Notes: generated by a model not told the origin, from the letters alone. 64,000 nucleotides of DNA from Parapedobacter sp035556095 (GCF_035556095.1 NZ_DATMFT010000018.1:62001-126000); one strand, 5' to 3'; counted from the stretch's first letter, positions 18,038 through 27,866 are shown. Made by a program: numbers and translations.

Positions 18038-18130
18038 CGACCACGGTCATTTCCCAAAGTCACCGTAGTCAAATAAAAAACGACCACAGCCGTTTAAAAA
18101 ATGGCTTCGGCGACTTCCCAAAGTCACTTC
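18038..18130. repeat. Pair of related palindromic segments
   Basis: Two copies of TTCCCAAAGTCAC (18051-18063 and 18115-18127), each preceded by CGACCAC. The first copy sits in the loop of an imperfect 9-bp inverted repeat, GACCACGGT with ACCGTAGTC. The second sits in a small GACTT/AAGTC hairpin. They lie between the HU terminator and the 3' end of the convergent fecR gene. They may be decayed copies of a short repetitive element. Confidence 0.4.
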
Positions 18131-18199
18131 GTCGAGTTTTTGGCGGCAACGGGCCCAGCAAAAACATAGCTTATAACGAAATTTATTTACCCCGTAAAA

Positions 18200-19540
18200 T
18201 CAATGAAACCGACCACATTGGGTACAGCCATCTCCATCCGCCACGTGTGCGATAGCCGTGGAGCGCGACCATCGTTTACCTGTTTTCGGGTCGCAGAGTG
18301 TATATTGGCCGTTTTCTTCATATACCAAGACCCCATGTTTCTCTATGACGGCCAGGAAATCATCCACAGAAGCCCGGTAACACAAGGCTGCGCTGATGTG
18401 TTTCCCTTTGGGCAGGCAGTTTAAATCTTTGAACCGGATGTGGAACCTGCCCGCATTCTCCCGTATAAAATCATCCAAAGGTACATCGCGGTACTCTTTT
18501 ATTGCCCGTGCCCATTGCAGCGCATCAGCAACCCGGTCGCTATGCATGGTCACCACGATGTCTGTGGGAGTGCCATCGAGTGCACGCCCGTTCTCGATAC
18601 TGACCCGATCTCCCGGCACCTGTAAGGACCTTTCCTTCTTTTCCCGCCGTGACACGGCTCTCAACCCACCATCCAGCAATGTGATTCCGGTTCGTTCCTC
18701 CGCGGTGGCCACCACGAAATCTGCCTTTCCGGTGTATATCCAGCTGTTCCCGGTCCCGATGCCGACCTGTCCGCTGTTCTCCTGCCGTGGCACCTGCACA
18801 AACGCTACCCCGCTGACCCCAACAGCAGGAGCTGCCGACTCTCCCCCCCCGGGGGAATAGCTCAGTACAGCACCCTCGTTCAGCCTTACCCGGGTTCCAT
18901 CCGGTAGCCGGACCCCCAGTTGTTCGCCTTTCCCAGTGGATACCCGGATGACGGGGAGCATCCCAGCGCCGCTCGGCGCCGCTTCGCGGCCCTTGCTGAT
19001 AACGACCACGCCGGATGTATCCCGGTCTATGGATAGGTTACCGACCGTTCCGATGTGCCCCCATACCGCGGTGCCGATGGCAACGGGTGGGGCATCACCA
19101 TAGGCTACCGTCCCTTCGAAACCGGTGCCGGGAATCGTCCCATCCACCGCCGGGGTGCAATCGCCGTACACCCGTAGCGGACCGAGGTGGTCCTCCCAGT
19201 ATTTCTTTATTCCCCACCCTAATACGGCAAGGAGCATGGCCGCGACGGCCACCCTCGCCCAAGCCTTAGACCGGGCGGCACCCCGCCGCTTTCTATCCAC
19301 TTCGCGCCGTATCGCGGGGAGGTCCAGCGGGGTACCCTTGGGCAGCCCGCCTTCGGTTGCGTGGTCCATCTCTTCCAGCGCTTGGGCTGTCATGCGCAGC
19401 CATTCCCCCTCGTCGTACATCCGGTGCGCCGCCCGGAGCAGGGCAGACTCCATGGGCGAAATCGTTCCCTCGAAACGCTTCCGCATCAGCCCCTTTACGT
19501 AATCTACGTTGTGAATCATTGGTTGCTCCTTTTTAGTCAT
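18200..19540 (-). CDS. FecR family anti-sigma factor
   Basis: A 446-residue membrane anti-sigma factor. The cytoplasmic N-terminal helical domain (about 1-90) ends in a basic stretch (DRKRRGAARSKAWAR), followed by one membrane helix (VAVAAMLLAVLGWGI). The periplasmic FecR core contains VRLPDGTRVRLNEGAVLSY. The C-terminus is a DUF4974-like domain (VPLDDFIRENAGRFHIRFKD). The ATG overlaps the stop of the sigma gene by four bases, so the two are translationally coupled. It is longer than the usual 320-390 residues and, like its partner, visibly richer in G+C than the flanking genes. No TonB receptor is in the same transcription unit. Confidence 0.9.
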   Translation of the reverse strand: MTKKEQPMIHNVDYVKGLMRKRFEGTISPMESALLRAAHRMYDEGEWLRMTAQALEEMDHATEGGLPKGTPLDLPAIRREVDRKRRGAARSKAWARVAVAAMLLAVLGWGIKKYWEDHLGPLRVYGDCTPAVDGTIPGTGFEGTVAYGDAPPVAIGTAVWGHIGTVGNLSIDRDTSGVVVISKGREAAPSGAGMLPVIRVSTGKGEQLGVRLPDGTRVRLNEGAVLSYSPGGGESAAPAVGVSGVAFVQVPRQENSGQVGIGTGNSWIYTGKADFVVATAEERTGITLLDGGLRAVSRREKKERSLQVPGDRVSIENGRALDGTPTDIVVTMHSDRVADALQWARAIKEYRDVPLDDFIRENAGRFHIRFKDLNCLPKGKHISAALCYRASVDDFLAVIEKHGVLVYEENGQYTLCDPKTGKRWSRSTAIAHVADGDGCTQCGRFH

Positions 19541-20106
19541 CCTATATCGTCCGGGTCCAGGTGTTCTGCCAAGTACTCGCCGATTTTCTTTCTAGCCGCG
19601 GTCATCTGGTTATTCACCGTCTGTTCGATTACACCATGCCTTTTGGCAATCGCTGCACTCGTTAGCCCCTCCAGCCACTTGCACTCGAATACCTCCCGTT
19701 CGGTGGGCGTCAACCCTTCCAGTGCCTCCCACACCAACCCTTCCAGTTCATCCCCTTCCAGCTTGCTGTCCGTGAGCATGTCGCTCACCAGCCCGGGGTA
19801 TTCATCCAGGGCCTCATACCGATGCCTGATGAGCACTTTACGCATTTCCAGGGCGCGGTTTTTGGCTATCTTATACATCCATCGCTCCGGGTCTGTTTTG
19901 GTGGCAATCTGTTCCCGCTGAATCCACAGTGCTTCCATCACCTCCGCCAGCACGTCTTCCGCTGGTTCGGTTTCGAAAGAGAGGTACGTGCCGATGAACA
20001 CCAACAACCTGCCCGCATAGATATCGTACAGTTTATCGAAGGCCGTTTCGGAGTGCTCCCCCAGCTGCCGGAACAGCGTAATGTTGTTTCCTTTAGGTTT
20101 ATCCAT
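19537..20106 (-). CDS. ECF RNA polymerase sigma factor
   Basis: A 189-residue sigma-70 ECF factor. Region 2 covers about 20-90 (AFDKLYDIYAGRLLVFIGTY, DPERWMYKIAKNRALEM) and region 4 covers about 125-180 (LTPTEREVFECKWLEGLTSA, AKRHGVIEQTVNNQMTAARK). It directs RNA polymerase to a small regulon and is expected to be held inactive by the overlapping FecR protein. A 12/13-match inverted repeat lies about 235 bases upstream. Confidence 0.9.
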   Translation of the reverse strand: MDKPKGNNITLFRQLGEHSETAFDKLYDIYAGRLLVFIGTYLSFETEPAEDVLAEVMEALWIQREQIATKTDPERWMYKIAKNRALEMRKVLIRHRYEALDEYPGLVSDMLTDSKLEGDELEGLVWEALEGLTPTEREVFECKWLEGLTSAAIAKRHGVIEQTVNNQMTAARKKIGEYLAEHLDPDDIG

Positions 20107-20340
20107 GTCCTGATCTGCTTTAAGACCAAATGACCTATTCTATTGAAAATAAATACGTCTATGTATCAGCCATTTATAAAAAATTAGACAAAAAAGTGAA
20201 AATCCGTATGGTACATAACCCGCCTTTGGGCTAGTTACTTAGTAGAGCGAGGTAGTAAAAAAATGAAGTTTGGATTAACACAAAGGACGGAAAACAAACC
20301 GGAAAAAGCAAAGAAATAAATCAAATAACTAATTAATTCA

Positions 20341-20385
20341 TAGGGCATTACTTGATAAAGTGACCGATGGGAAAGTATTGCCCTA
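20341..20385. repeat. Inverted repeat upstream of the ECF sigma gene
   Basis: TAGGGCATTACTT at 20341-20353 pairs with AAGTATTGCCCTA at 20373-20385, with 12 of 13 positions matching and 19 bases between. It could be an operator or an RNA hairpin; there is no T run. Confidence 0.5.
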
Positions 20386-20404
20386 ACCAAAAGAAATAAA
20401 CGTT

Positions 20405-21022
20405 ATGCACTGGTTTTTCATACATACGATATGTGGCAAGGGGAACACCGGTTTTTACGCTGCGGATCCCCCGCAGCCAAGCGATGGCCGCTCGGGTGGG
20501 GTGCCCCGGATAAGTAACACCCCTTCCCTGCGCAAATCGGCGGTGCTGGCAACTTTGACACCGGAGCCATCGCAGGGGACGCTAAGCACGGCGAGAGGTG
20601 CTGATATATACCACCCGGGCCCCAAGCTGCCCAGGCAGCAGCGCGGTGATGGCGGTGCGGAAATTCTGTTGGCAGGACGCTGGAAGGTACAGGTCAAACG
20701 GATAAAAACGAAAGTAAGGCAGTGGCGAGCGCAGGTCCACAGGTACTACCTGATGCGTATACGCAAACATTTGGCGCTGTCCACCGAGCATACTTTCCGC
20801 TTCGTCCAGCTGATCGCCTTCAGCATTAGTGTTCCGCTACGGATGCTATTCCGCAATCCCCGCCTGCCCTTCGGAGCGATCAACAGATTTGTCCACGATT
20901 GCAGGTACGCGTTGTTCCGGCGTAGGGCCGTGCATCCTATTTCCGGGAATCGTTTGAGGATACCGATTCTCCCCGGCCAGCTGCTTGGGGAACGGCGGCG
21001 AGTTCGGCCGTTGACCGACTGA
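20405..21022 (+). other. GC-rich region with a doubtful open reading frame
   Basis: The 960 bases between the sigma gene and the next clear gene are AT-rich up to about 20400 and then GC-rich. The longest frame (205 codons, plus strand) has an odd composition, rich in Arg and Pro with no recognisable domain, and shorter frames lie on the other strand. I do not recognise any of them. The stretch may be a decayed gene, a non-coding RNA locus, or a real gene of a type I cannot identify. Confidence 0.25.
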
Positions 21023-21067
21023 CCAATACATGTTTTTTAACTTAAAACGGGCGGCATTTCCGTTATA

Positions 21068-21613
21068 ATGCCGGCAAAGATTATGGGTATTTTATCTATA
21101 GTAATCAAAAAAGTCGCGGAGCAGGCTAGCAAAGTAGTATTGTTTGGCGCATTGGTAGGCGGTGTAAGCTTGGCATCTTACGCCACGGAAACAACGGTTG
21201 GCCCAACCATTGAAAAGGCTCAGTTGGAAACGGTAGACATCAATCTGGACACGGTAGTAGCCGCGATAACCAAAGCTGACCCCGATTGGGTGAGGAGTTT
21301 ACCATCGATTACCAGTAATAAGACGCACGTTCAGACTGTTCAGCAATGGTATAGTCTCGATGCAACCGCATCTAGTAACCCGAGTAATCAAATGATTACA
21401 GGACTATCGGACGAGCCGGAAGAATACGATAGTGAGGGGTGTGCGCAGCTTGACAATGAGGGTGATTTCTGCACAGTGTTGATTGAATTTCCCGGAACGA
21501 CAGCTCCCAACATAACCTCCGGCTCTGTTCAAGATGCGCTGACTGCCCATCCCGGCAGCTCCGTTGTAACGAGCAAGGCCTCTCTGGGTTATGCAAGGCA
21601 ACCCGATATATAA
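21068..21613 (+). CDS. Small exported protein of unknown function (DUF6520-like)
   Basis: A 181-residue protein with a hydrophobic N-terminal segment (ASKVVLFGALVGGVSLASYA) that fits a signal peptide. The mature part contains QWYSLDATASSNPSNQM and a two-cysteine motif, EGCAQLDNEGDFCTVL. This resembles the short exported DUF6520-type proteins of Bacteroidota that end in a paired-cysteine segment. ATG codons at 21068 and 21083 are both possible starts. It is followed by a strong terminator and is convergent to the TlpA-SusC-SusD operon. No function is assigned. Confidence 0.6.
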   Translation: MPAKIMGILSIVIKKVAEQASKVVLFGALVGGVSLASYATETTVGPTIEKAQLETVDINLDTVVAAITKADPDWVRSLPSITSNKTHVQTVQQWYSLDATASSNPSNQMITGLSDEPEEYDSEGCAQLDNEGDFCTVLIEFPGTTAPNITSGSVQDALTAHPGSSVVTSKASLGYARQPDI

Positions 21614-21635
21614 CGATGGTCAATGCCGTTAGTAT

Positions 21636-21680
21636 CCCCAAAATCCAATCTCTTATAGATTGCGATTTTGGGGATTTTTT
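21636..21680 (+). terminator. Rho-independent terminator
   Basis: CCCCAAAATC at 21636-21645 pairs perfectly with GATTTTGGGG at 21664-21673, then A and six Ts. The loop contains a second small hairpin (AATCT/AGATT). The A run on the left arm may let it also stop the convergent susD transcript. Confidence 0.92.
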
Positions 21681-21750
21681 GGTCCAGCGAAGCTTACATT
21701 GAAACCGAAGAACTTCATCTCAACGAAGTCTTTGCGCTATCCACCCTTTG

Positions 21751-23130
21751 TCAACGGCTGTTCTGCTCATACTTACCCGCCGCAATAGCTTCTACGGGCA
21801 ATGGCCATGTGTAACGTTTGGAACCGGGCAGCAGTTCATAGGTCGTATCGTGAATGCGTCGCTCGACTTTTTCCCTGAATACCCCCTCGTTGTTAAAACG
21901 GCGCAAATCTTCCCATCGGGTGCCGCGCAGCACAAGCTCTTTCCGCCGTTCGCTAACAATCAGGTCCAAGAGGTTATCATTATTGATTTTTGGCATCTTT
22001 TGGTCCAGCACATCGTCAATCCGATGATCAAGTAGATATTGCATGTCCGCTTTTGCTCCTTCAAAATCCCCCAGGCGGGCACTGCATTCAGCCCTGTTGA
22101 GGATAACTTCATCGACCGCCAGACCCGTGAAAAATGCCGGATTTCCCACGTAGCTTCCCTTGAATAGAATCCTGCCGTCGGAGTTGTGATGAAAATATGC
22201 TGTTTTCCGAAGGTCGTTATCCCCATATGAAGCAAAAAGTGCCGTGTCCACACATTGCCGTGCAGTCGTTAACGGCGTCATGTTCGTGGCAGATGTAAAC
22301 ATAATAATCTCCGGATTCCCTTCTCCGTTCGCGGGAAATACGTATCGTACATCCAGATCCAAGTGATTGAAATTTATCAAATTCCGCTTAATTGATAGGC
22401 TTCGGGATGCAGCAATCAGACCATCATCATAGCGCCCCATTTGCATATATGTTTTTGCTAAAAGTGCAAAAACAGCACATTTTGACGCTTGGTACATATT
22501 GTCCGGAAGCTCCAGAAGCAAAGATTCGGCCTCCAGCAGGTCATTGACGATGCGTCTGTAGGTTTCTTCCACTGTAGAGCGAGCAACGGAAATGGTAACA
22601 TCGGCCTCCACACGGAGTGGCAACCCCAACGCTTGGGGCGCCGAATCTGCGAGGTACGGGTCACAGTACAATTGGGCGAGCCAGTAATAGTTTAACGCAC
22701 GGAAAAATAGTGCGTTACCTTTCGCCTGGCGCCATAGCTCATTTTCCTTTTTACTGGCATCCATTTTCAACAACCCATCCAGAACAATGTTACATTGCAA
22801 AATCCTGCTATATCCGCGCGACCAATCCGTAACGATTTCCCCGCCTTCATAAATGGTTTTTTCCCAAGTATAAGCCCTTTTCATGTAATTGGTAGCACTG
22901 CCTACCGGAAATGCGTCATATCGCGTGTCCAGCATGAAATACTCATCCGAACCTATCATTCCAAGCGAGTGGGAAGAAAACGTATTCAGTAGCGAAGTGT
23001 TGTCCATCATCGCGTTATAGTCAGCGATACTTTTCGGAATGCGCTGGCCTTGGTTCGGGCGCACATCCAAAAATGCTGAACCGCAACCGGAGAGAGCAAC
23101 CGAGACGATTAGATAAATTAAATTCTTCAT
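21751..23130 (-). CDS. SusD/RagB family outer-membrane lipoprotein
   Basis: A 459-residue SusD-like protein. The lipobox is VALSGCGSAFLDVRP near residue 20, so it is a lipoprotein destined for the outer-membrane surface. The SusD helical-repeat fold is indicated by LFFRALNYYWLAQLYCDPY, RIVNDLLEAESLL, AKCAVFALLAKTYMQMGRYD-like repeats and the C-terminal ELVLRGTRWEDLRRFN. It should form the lid on the upstream SusC pore. The start is the ATG at 23130, nine bases after the susC stop. It is the last gene of the TlpA-SusC-SusD operon. Confidence 0.92.
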   Translation of the reverse strand: MKNLIYLIVSVALSGCGSAFLDVRPNQGQRIPKSIADYNAMMDNTSLLNTFSSHSLGMIGSDEYFMLDTRYDAFPVGSATNYMKRAYTWEKTIYEGGEIVTDWSRGYSRILQCNIVLDGLLKMDASKKENELWRQAKGNALFFRALNYYWLAQLYCDPYLADSAPQALGLPLRVEADVTISVARSTVEETYRRIVNDLLEAESLLLELPDNMYQASKCAVFALLAKTYMQMGRYDDGLIAASRSLSIKRNLINFNHLDLDVRYVFPANGEGNPEIIMFTSATNMTPLTTARQCVDTALFASYGDNDLRKTAYFHHNSDGRILFKGSYVGNPAFFTGLAVDEVILNRAECSARLGDFEGAKADMQYLLDHRIDDVLDQKMPKINNDNLLDLIVSERRKELVLRGTRWEDLRRFNNEGVFREKVERRIHDTTYELLPGSKRYTWPLPVEAIAAGKYEQNSR

Positions 23131-23139
23131 TGTCAAACT

Positions 23140-26100
23140 TTATAATGTCAATTGAAAGCCCAGAGTGACTGATCGCTGGGCCGGAAATTCCGCATTGGGA
23201 TATAGTGGGTTTACGCCACTTCGGTTCTTCCGCCAAAGGATTCCAAGGTTTTGGGCATTTATGGTTAAGCGGAGGCTTTGGAAGGATAATGCTCCCACCT
23301 TTTTCCCGTCTATTGTATAACTGAGATTAATATCGCGCAACCGGATATGGTCACTGCTTTCCACCAGTACTTCGGAATAGGTATAAAAATCAGCAAGATT
23401 TGCATGGTAACGCTCCACCCGGGCCGGGACATCCGTGAATGCTTCGTCTCCCGGTTCCTGCCAACGCCTGAAGTAGTCCTGGTGGTATCTTGGCGTAGTT
23501 AAGTATTCTCCCCCGGGCACCATGGACGTTCTCCTAAACAACCCGCCTTGGCTAAAGGAAATCATCGCACTCAAGTCGAATCCTTTAAACGAGAAATCAT
23601 TTCGGAGCGAGCCAAACAAAGGCGGCACCCCGACGCCCATCAACGATAAATCGTTAGGGTCGAAATTCAGAATATGCTCGTCGTAGTCTACATTTCCGTC
23701 TTCGTAACCGGGAAGGTCCGGTAGCCCGGTATTTCCGTTAAGACCATACCACGGAAATGCATAAATCGCGTCCAAGGAACGTCCGACAACCGGAGGCCTG
23801 CCATTGAGAAAGAAATAATCGAATACATTTGCACTTTCCGGGGTGTCGTAGGATACTATTTTGTTGGACGAATAATTCACCATCACAACACTTTTCCAAT
23901 GAAACCCTGCTTTCCTGATATTCAGGCTGCTGATCTGCAGATCAAGGCCACGTGTACGCATACTGGCGTAATTGCGTCGATAGTTCGGGCCGGCACCTGT
24001 CGTAGGATCGATCATGAAACTTCCCAGCAGGTCTTTTGCATCTTTGTTATACCACTCTACGCTCCCCGAAAGGCGCTCCTCTTTCATCCCCCACTCCGCT
24101 GCAAGGTTCAATGTATTAACCGTTTCCCATCTCAAACTCGGATTGCCGGGATGGAGCAGATCAGCATACGGTAAACCGGTATCCGAATTGATCCGGAAGG
24201 AAACGGTTGGGTAGTGCCCCTGCGATTTATCGATAATTCCGCCACTCCCGTAGGTCGCTTTTAAGCGTAAACGGGGAAATATCCCATCTTTATTGTAGAA
24301 TTTCTCTTCATCGATACGCCAACTCACGCCCGAAGACCACAGGACTGTACCCCGCTGATTCGTTTTCACCCCCAGTAGGTTGCTGCCGTCCCACCTTACA
24401 CTACTGGAAATGATATAACGGTCCAGATAGGTGTATGCTGCATTTGAAAAGTAAGAAAGATTCCTATTAAGTCTCCTTTCCACGCTACCCTGACCACTCT
24501 CGACCCTGGCACTTCCACGGGGCAATACCGGATACCATGTCGTAAAATCGAACGCCTGGGTTCCACCCAGGAAATCGTTACTGAAATTATATAGCCTCAA
24601 GCCGGGTGTTTGCGATATCCGATGCTCGGATAACTCGATCCCGGCCAACGCCGACAGGCGATGTGAACCGCTCCATTCCCGTTCCTGATTGAGCAACACC
24701 CTACCGGAATGGGTGGAATATGCATTGTTTGGCATGACGTCGTTTATTCCACCGTGGGGAATAACCTGTCTGCCATCGGGCTGCGTGAATCTGTTGATCA
24801 AATCCCTGACATAGAAACTCCCTGGATCATAGTAGTTGCTTCCCCCGGATTGACCTGACAGGAACCTGTAATTGGCCTTTACATCCAGCCAATTCAAAAT
24901 TCTGTAGTTGAAGCCACTGGTCACCCTCACTTCCCTGTCATCACTTATCCGATTGCGCAATTCCATTTCTTCAAGCGGATAATACTGCCAATTCACCAAT
25001 CCCTTTTCAATCGCGTTTTCCGAATAGGAGAACCGTCTAGAATAATAACCCGTCGGTAAAGGAATGCCTTGTTCATCCGCTAACAAAAGATAAGGCTCGG
25101 TTGCGCCATTACCAATCGCCGTATAGGTCAGTCCGTTGTTTACTGCGGATTTGGACGTGTACCAGATTCCGGCTTCTATGGAGATTTTTTTATTTATCTT
25201 GAATTCATTCCGCATGTTCACGTTTACCCGCCTGCTTGAATTGCCGATAACATTCCCTTTGTTATTGTCATAATTACCGGCCAGATAATAGGTGTATCGC
25301 TCACCGCCGCCACTACCATTTACCGCATATTGCTGCGTCAACCCGGTCTGGTATAGATAGCTGCGCGCTTGCTGTCTCAGGTCGGCTTGACGATACTGGT
25401 TACGCATATAATCGAATGCCTCGTCAGTAATAAGACCATCCCGTTTTTTGATTAGCATTTCCACATACAGTGGGAGGTATATAGATTCATCCTCCACGTA
25501 CCCGCCTTTGGAAAAAAACTCTTCCTGGATTTTCATCACCGTCTCGGAGGGGAGAAAATTGCGTGAGTAAAACAAGTCCGGGCTCTCCAAAAAAGAGGTA
25601 TTCGCGACAAGGTTTACGGTGAAGGGCTGGTTGCGGCGTCCTTTTTTTGTATTGATGACGATAACACCGTTTCCAGCACGTGCACCCCAGATCGAAGCTG
25701 ATGCGGCGTCTTTGAGGACGGTTACACTTTCTACATCATTTGGATTTATGGTTGAGATGTTCCCGTCATAAGGGAAATTATCCACGATAACGAGGGGGTC
25801 AGACCCGGCTTCAATAGTTGAAAGCCCCCTTACGCGCAAACGTGGCGCAGCAGAACCGGCGTTCTCTCCGGTTACCAAACTTCGATCGAATTGCAACCCA
25901 TTGGTCACCCCTTCCAGCCGATCCAAAATATTTGTGCTTGCACTCCTACTGAGTGTTTGTTGGTCTATATGCGCAAATGAGCCGGTAGCCCTTTCGCGGG
26001 GTATTTCGTAGTAACCGGTATTGACAATGACTTCCTGCAATACGGCTGACGACAGGGTCAGGTATAACGTAAGGGACTTGCCCATGGCAGCCAGCGTAAA

Positions 26101-26340
26101 TTCTTGGCTTTCGTAGCCAAGATGTTTCGCGATAAAGGTGTCTGCCTGATGTTGGATTGCTATATGGAAGTATCCGTTGGAATCCGAGACGTCTATCCGT
26201 CCGCTATTTGTACTTTCTATATTGACTCCCGCTAACGGGAGCTTTGTGTCGGATGCCAGCACCCGCCCTTGGTATGGTTGCGCTGCTGCGGTAGCCGTTA
26301 AGACAATCACGAAGATAATAGTTAAATATATTGGTTTCAT
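23140..26340 (-). CDS. SusC/RagA family TonB-dependent transporter
   Basis: An outer-membrane beta-barrel transporter of about 1066 residues. It has a signal peptide, a carboxypeptidase-regulatory-like domain (YQGRVLASDTKLPLAGVNIE), a plug with LRVRGLSTIEAGSDPLVIVD and SASIWGARAGNGVIVINTKK, and a long barrel ending in VTLGFQLTL. There is no N-terminal STN signalling domain, so it is not an obvious partner for a FecR/sigma pair. The ATG at 26340 overlaps the TlpA stop in ATGA; an alternative ATG lies two codons upstream. The imported substrate is unknown. A thioredoxin-like partner rather than a hydrolase suggests peptides or metal-related ligands, as inference. Confidence 0.93.
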   Translation of the reverse strand: MKPIYLTIIFVIVLTATAAAQPYQGRVLASDTKLPLAGVNIESTNSGRIDVSDSNGYFHIAIQHQADTFIAKHLGYESQEFTLAAMGKSLTLYLTLSSAVLQEVIVNTGYYEIPRERATGSFAHIDQQTLSRSASTNILDRLEGVTNGLQFDRSLVTGENAGSAAPRLRVRGLSTIEAGSDPLVIVDNFPYDGNISTINPNDVESVTVLKDAASASIWGARAGNGVIVINTKKGRRNQPFTVNLVANTSFLESPDLFYSRNFLPSETVMKIQEEFFSKGGYVEDESIYLPLYVEMLIKKRDGLITDEAFDYMRNQYRQADLRQQARSYLYQTGLTQQYAVNGSGGGERYTYYLAGNYDNNKGNVIGNSSRRVNVNMRNEFKINKKISIEAGIWYTSKSAVNNGLTYTAIGNGATEPYLLLADEQGIPLPTGYYSRRFSYSENAIEKGLVNWQYYPLEEMELRNRISDDREVRVTSGFNYRILNWLDVKANYRFLSGQSGGSNYYDPGSFYVRDLINRFTQPDGRQVIPHGGINDVMPNNAYSTHSGRVLLNQEREWSGSHRLSALAGIELSEHRISQTPGLRLYNFSNDFLGGTQAFDFTTWYPVLPRGSARVESGQGSVERRLNRNLSYFSNAAYTYLDRYIISSSVRWDGSNLLGVKTNQRGTVLWSSGVSWRIDEEKFYNKDGIFPRLRLKATYGSGGIIDKSQGHYPTVSFRINSDTGLPYADLLHPGNPSLRWETVNTLNLAAEWGMKEERLSGSVEWYNKDAKDLLGSFMIDPTTGAGPNYRRNYASMRTRGLDLQISSLNIRKAGFHWKSVVMVNYSSNKIVSYDTPESANVFDYFFLNGRPPVVGRSLDAIYAFPWYGLNGNTGLPDLPGYEDGNVDYDEHILNFDPNDLSLMGVGVPPLFGSLRNDFSFKGFDLSAMISFSQGGLFRRTSMVPGGEYLTTPRYHQDYFRRWQEPGDEAFTDVPARVERYHANLADFYTYSEVLVESSDHIRLRDINLSYTIDGKKVGALSFQSLRLTINAQNLGILWRKNRSGVNPLYPNAEFPAQRSVTLGFQLTL

Positions 26341-27866
26341 AAGCATTTCTCTAAATTGTTCTGCGTTGACTGCCTGACTGTGATCACGGGTACGTAGGTC
26401 TCGCGGATTGAAAGAGAGAGTCTATAGCGTTTAAGTGCGTTAACAATGACATTGTCGTCACCGCACGTATCATTTGGCAGGTCGAAACAGACGAAGGTAC
26501 CCGACGGAATACCCGTACTGTCTATAACCGCATTGATGGTCAACGGCGATAATCTGTTGTATATTTCCTTTAAGAAAACCTGTTCGAAATGTTGCCGCTG
26601 ATAATGCGACGGTGTGTCCACCAGCCGCCGGCCTTCGTCGTTTGCGTTCAATAGTGCCAGCGTTTCCTGAGGGCTTCCGATGGTTTTTAATACCGCATAC
26701 CGGTGCTTCATCGCCGGTTCAACCGCGATATCAACGCCGAGATGTTTTTTAAAAAACATCGTGATATCACGTCTGGCCATTTTGAATACTTCCCTTTGCG
26801 GAGTATCGTCCGGGACCCTGAGATTATAACTGTATGTGTTTTCTTCAAGCCATTTCATCCGCCTTAAATAATGCTGGAGATCGTTTGTTTTATCGTATCC
26901 CGGGCGGTCCGCGAACAATCTCTTTCTTAATCCGGAGTCTATGCACCAGTAGATGCCATTTGTTTTATCCAACTTTGGCATGATAGCGGTCGAGAACGCA
27001 TCGAATATCAGGTCTTCAAGGGTCCGGTTTATGGAAATTACCGCGACGGTATCATCCTGCGTGCTGATCTCCATCTTGCGCCCGGTGCCATAATTAGGAA
27101 TGTATCCGCCAATCGCAGAATATGGCGAAAGGCGTTGGTATACTTTTGTGAAACCATTGTCAGGCAGGAACAGCGATTTTGAGCGGTCAATGGCTCCTAC
27201 ATTCCCAGATTTCATCTCGATATCCACGGGTTCGCCCTCATAAAACCGTAGGATGTTCTCTTCGGTCACGTAGGCAATCTTTGGCTTTGCGGCAACTCTT
27301 CCATCTTTTATCCAAACCACATACGGTATGCCGTTTCTCTCACCATTGCGGAATACCCCGTCGAAAAAGAACTTATCTCGGTCTATTACCGATGCAACAG
27401 GCCAGTTCTTACTTTTCATGAAGTTGGCCAGTGATTGGTTATCAATGGCCTCGTGGGAAGCTATGGGAATCAACGCGACTTTACCAGGGTATCTTTGTTG
27501 GATGGCAGAAAGCTTTTCTATGGATGCAATGCAGGGACTGCACCATGTAGCCCAGAAATCAAGGATGATTAGTTTCCCCCGGTAATCATCGAGCGTGACC
27601 GTATCTCTTCCGCCAATGGGCGAATGGTTTACCACTTGCAACGGATGGTGCCAAAGCCATTCGGGGATGGTGTCGCCGATTTGCAGCGGTTTGATTTCTG
27701 CAACTGCCGTAGCCGCAGGCTCCGCCTGCTGGGCGGAGACCTGCTTCACGGCATACAAACACATGCTCATCAGTACAGCCATTAGGCTGATGTATCGTAT
27801 ATAATGGTGTTTCGGTTTATGTTTGGTTAGGGCATAGTGATCCCCTAAGCGTAATTTTTGCTTCAT
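26337..27866 (-). CDS. TlpA-like thioredoxin-domain protein with a C-terminal extension
   Basis: A 509-residue exported protein. A membrane anchor or signal segment (IRYISLMAVLMSMCLYAV) is followed by a TlpA/thioredoxin domain with the redox motif WATWCSPC at about residue 110. The C-terminal 250 residues are not thioredoxin-like; the stretch from INAVIDSTGIPSGTFVCFDL to the end resembles the layout of DUF3738-type modules, but I hold this loosely. It heads the SusC/SusD operon and overlaps susC by four bases. Such TlpA-SusCD operons are common in Sphingobacteriaceae. It probably acts in the periplasm. Confidence 0.85.
   Translation of the reverse strand: MKQKLRLGDHYALTKHKPKHHYIRYISLMAVLMSMCLYAVKQVSAQQAEPAATAVAEIKPLQIGDTIPEWLWHHPLQVVNHSPIGGRDTVTLDDYRGKLIILDFWATWCSPCIASIEKLSAIQQRYPGKVALIPIASHEAIDNQSLANFMKSKNWPVASVIDRDKFFFDGVFRNGERNGIPYVVWIKDGRVAAKPKIAYVTEENILRFYEGEPVDIEMKSGNVGAIDRSKSLFLPDNGFTKVYQRLSPYSAIGGYIPNYGTGRKMEISTQDDTVAVISINRTLEDLIFDAFSTAIMPKLDKTNGIYWCIDSGLRKRLFADRPGYDKTNDLQHYLRRMKWLEENTYSYNLRVPDDTPQREVFKMARRDITMFFKKHLGVDIAVEPAMKHRYAVLKTIGSPQETLALLNANDEGRRLVDTPSHYQRQHFEQVFLKEIYNRLSPLTINAVIDSTGIPSGTFVCFDLPNDTCGDDNVIVNALKRYRLSLSIRETYVPVITVRQSTQNNLEKCL

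Noticed and set aside
21751..27866. FecR/sigma-controlled SusC receptor
   Set aside because: The receptor lacks the STN signalling domain and the operon has its own promoter, so I did not link it to the sigma/FecR pair.
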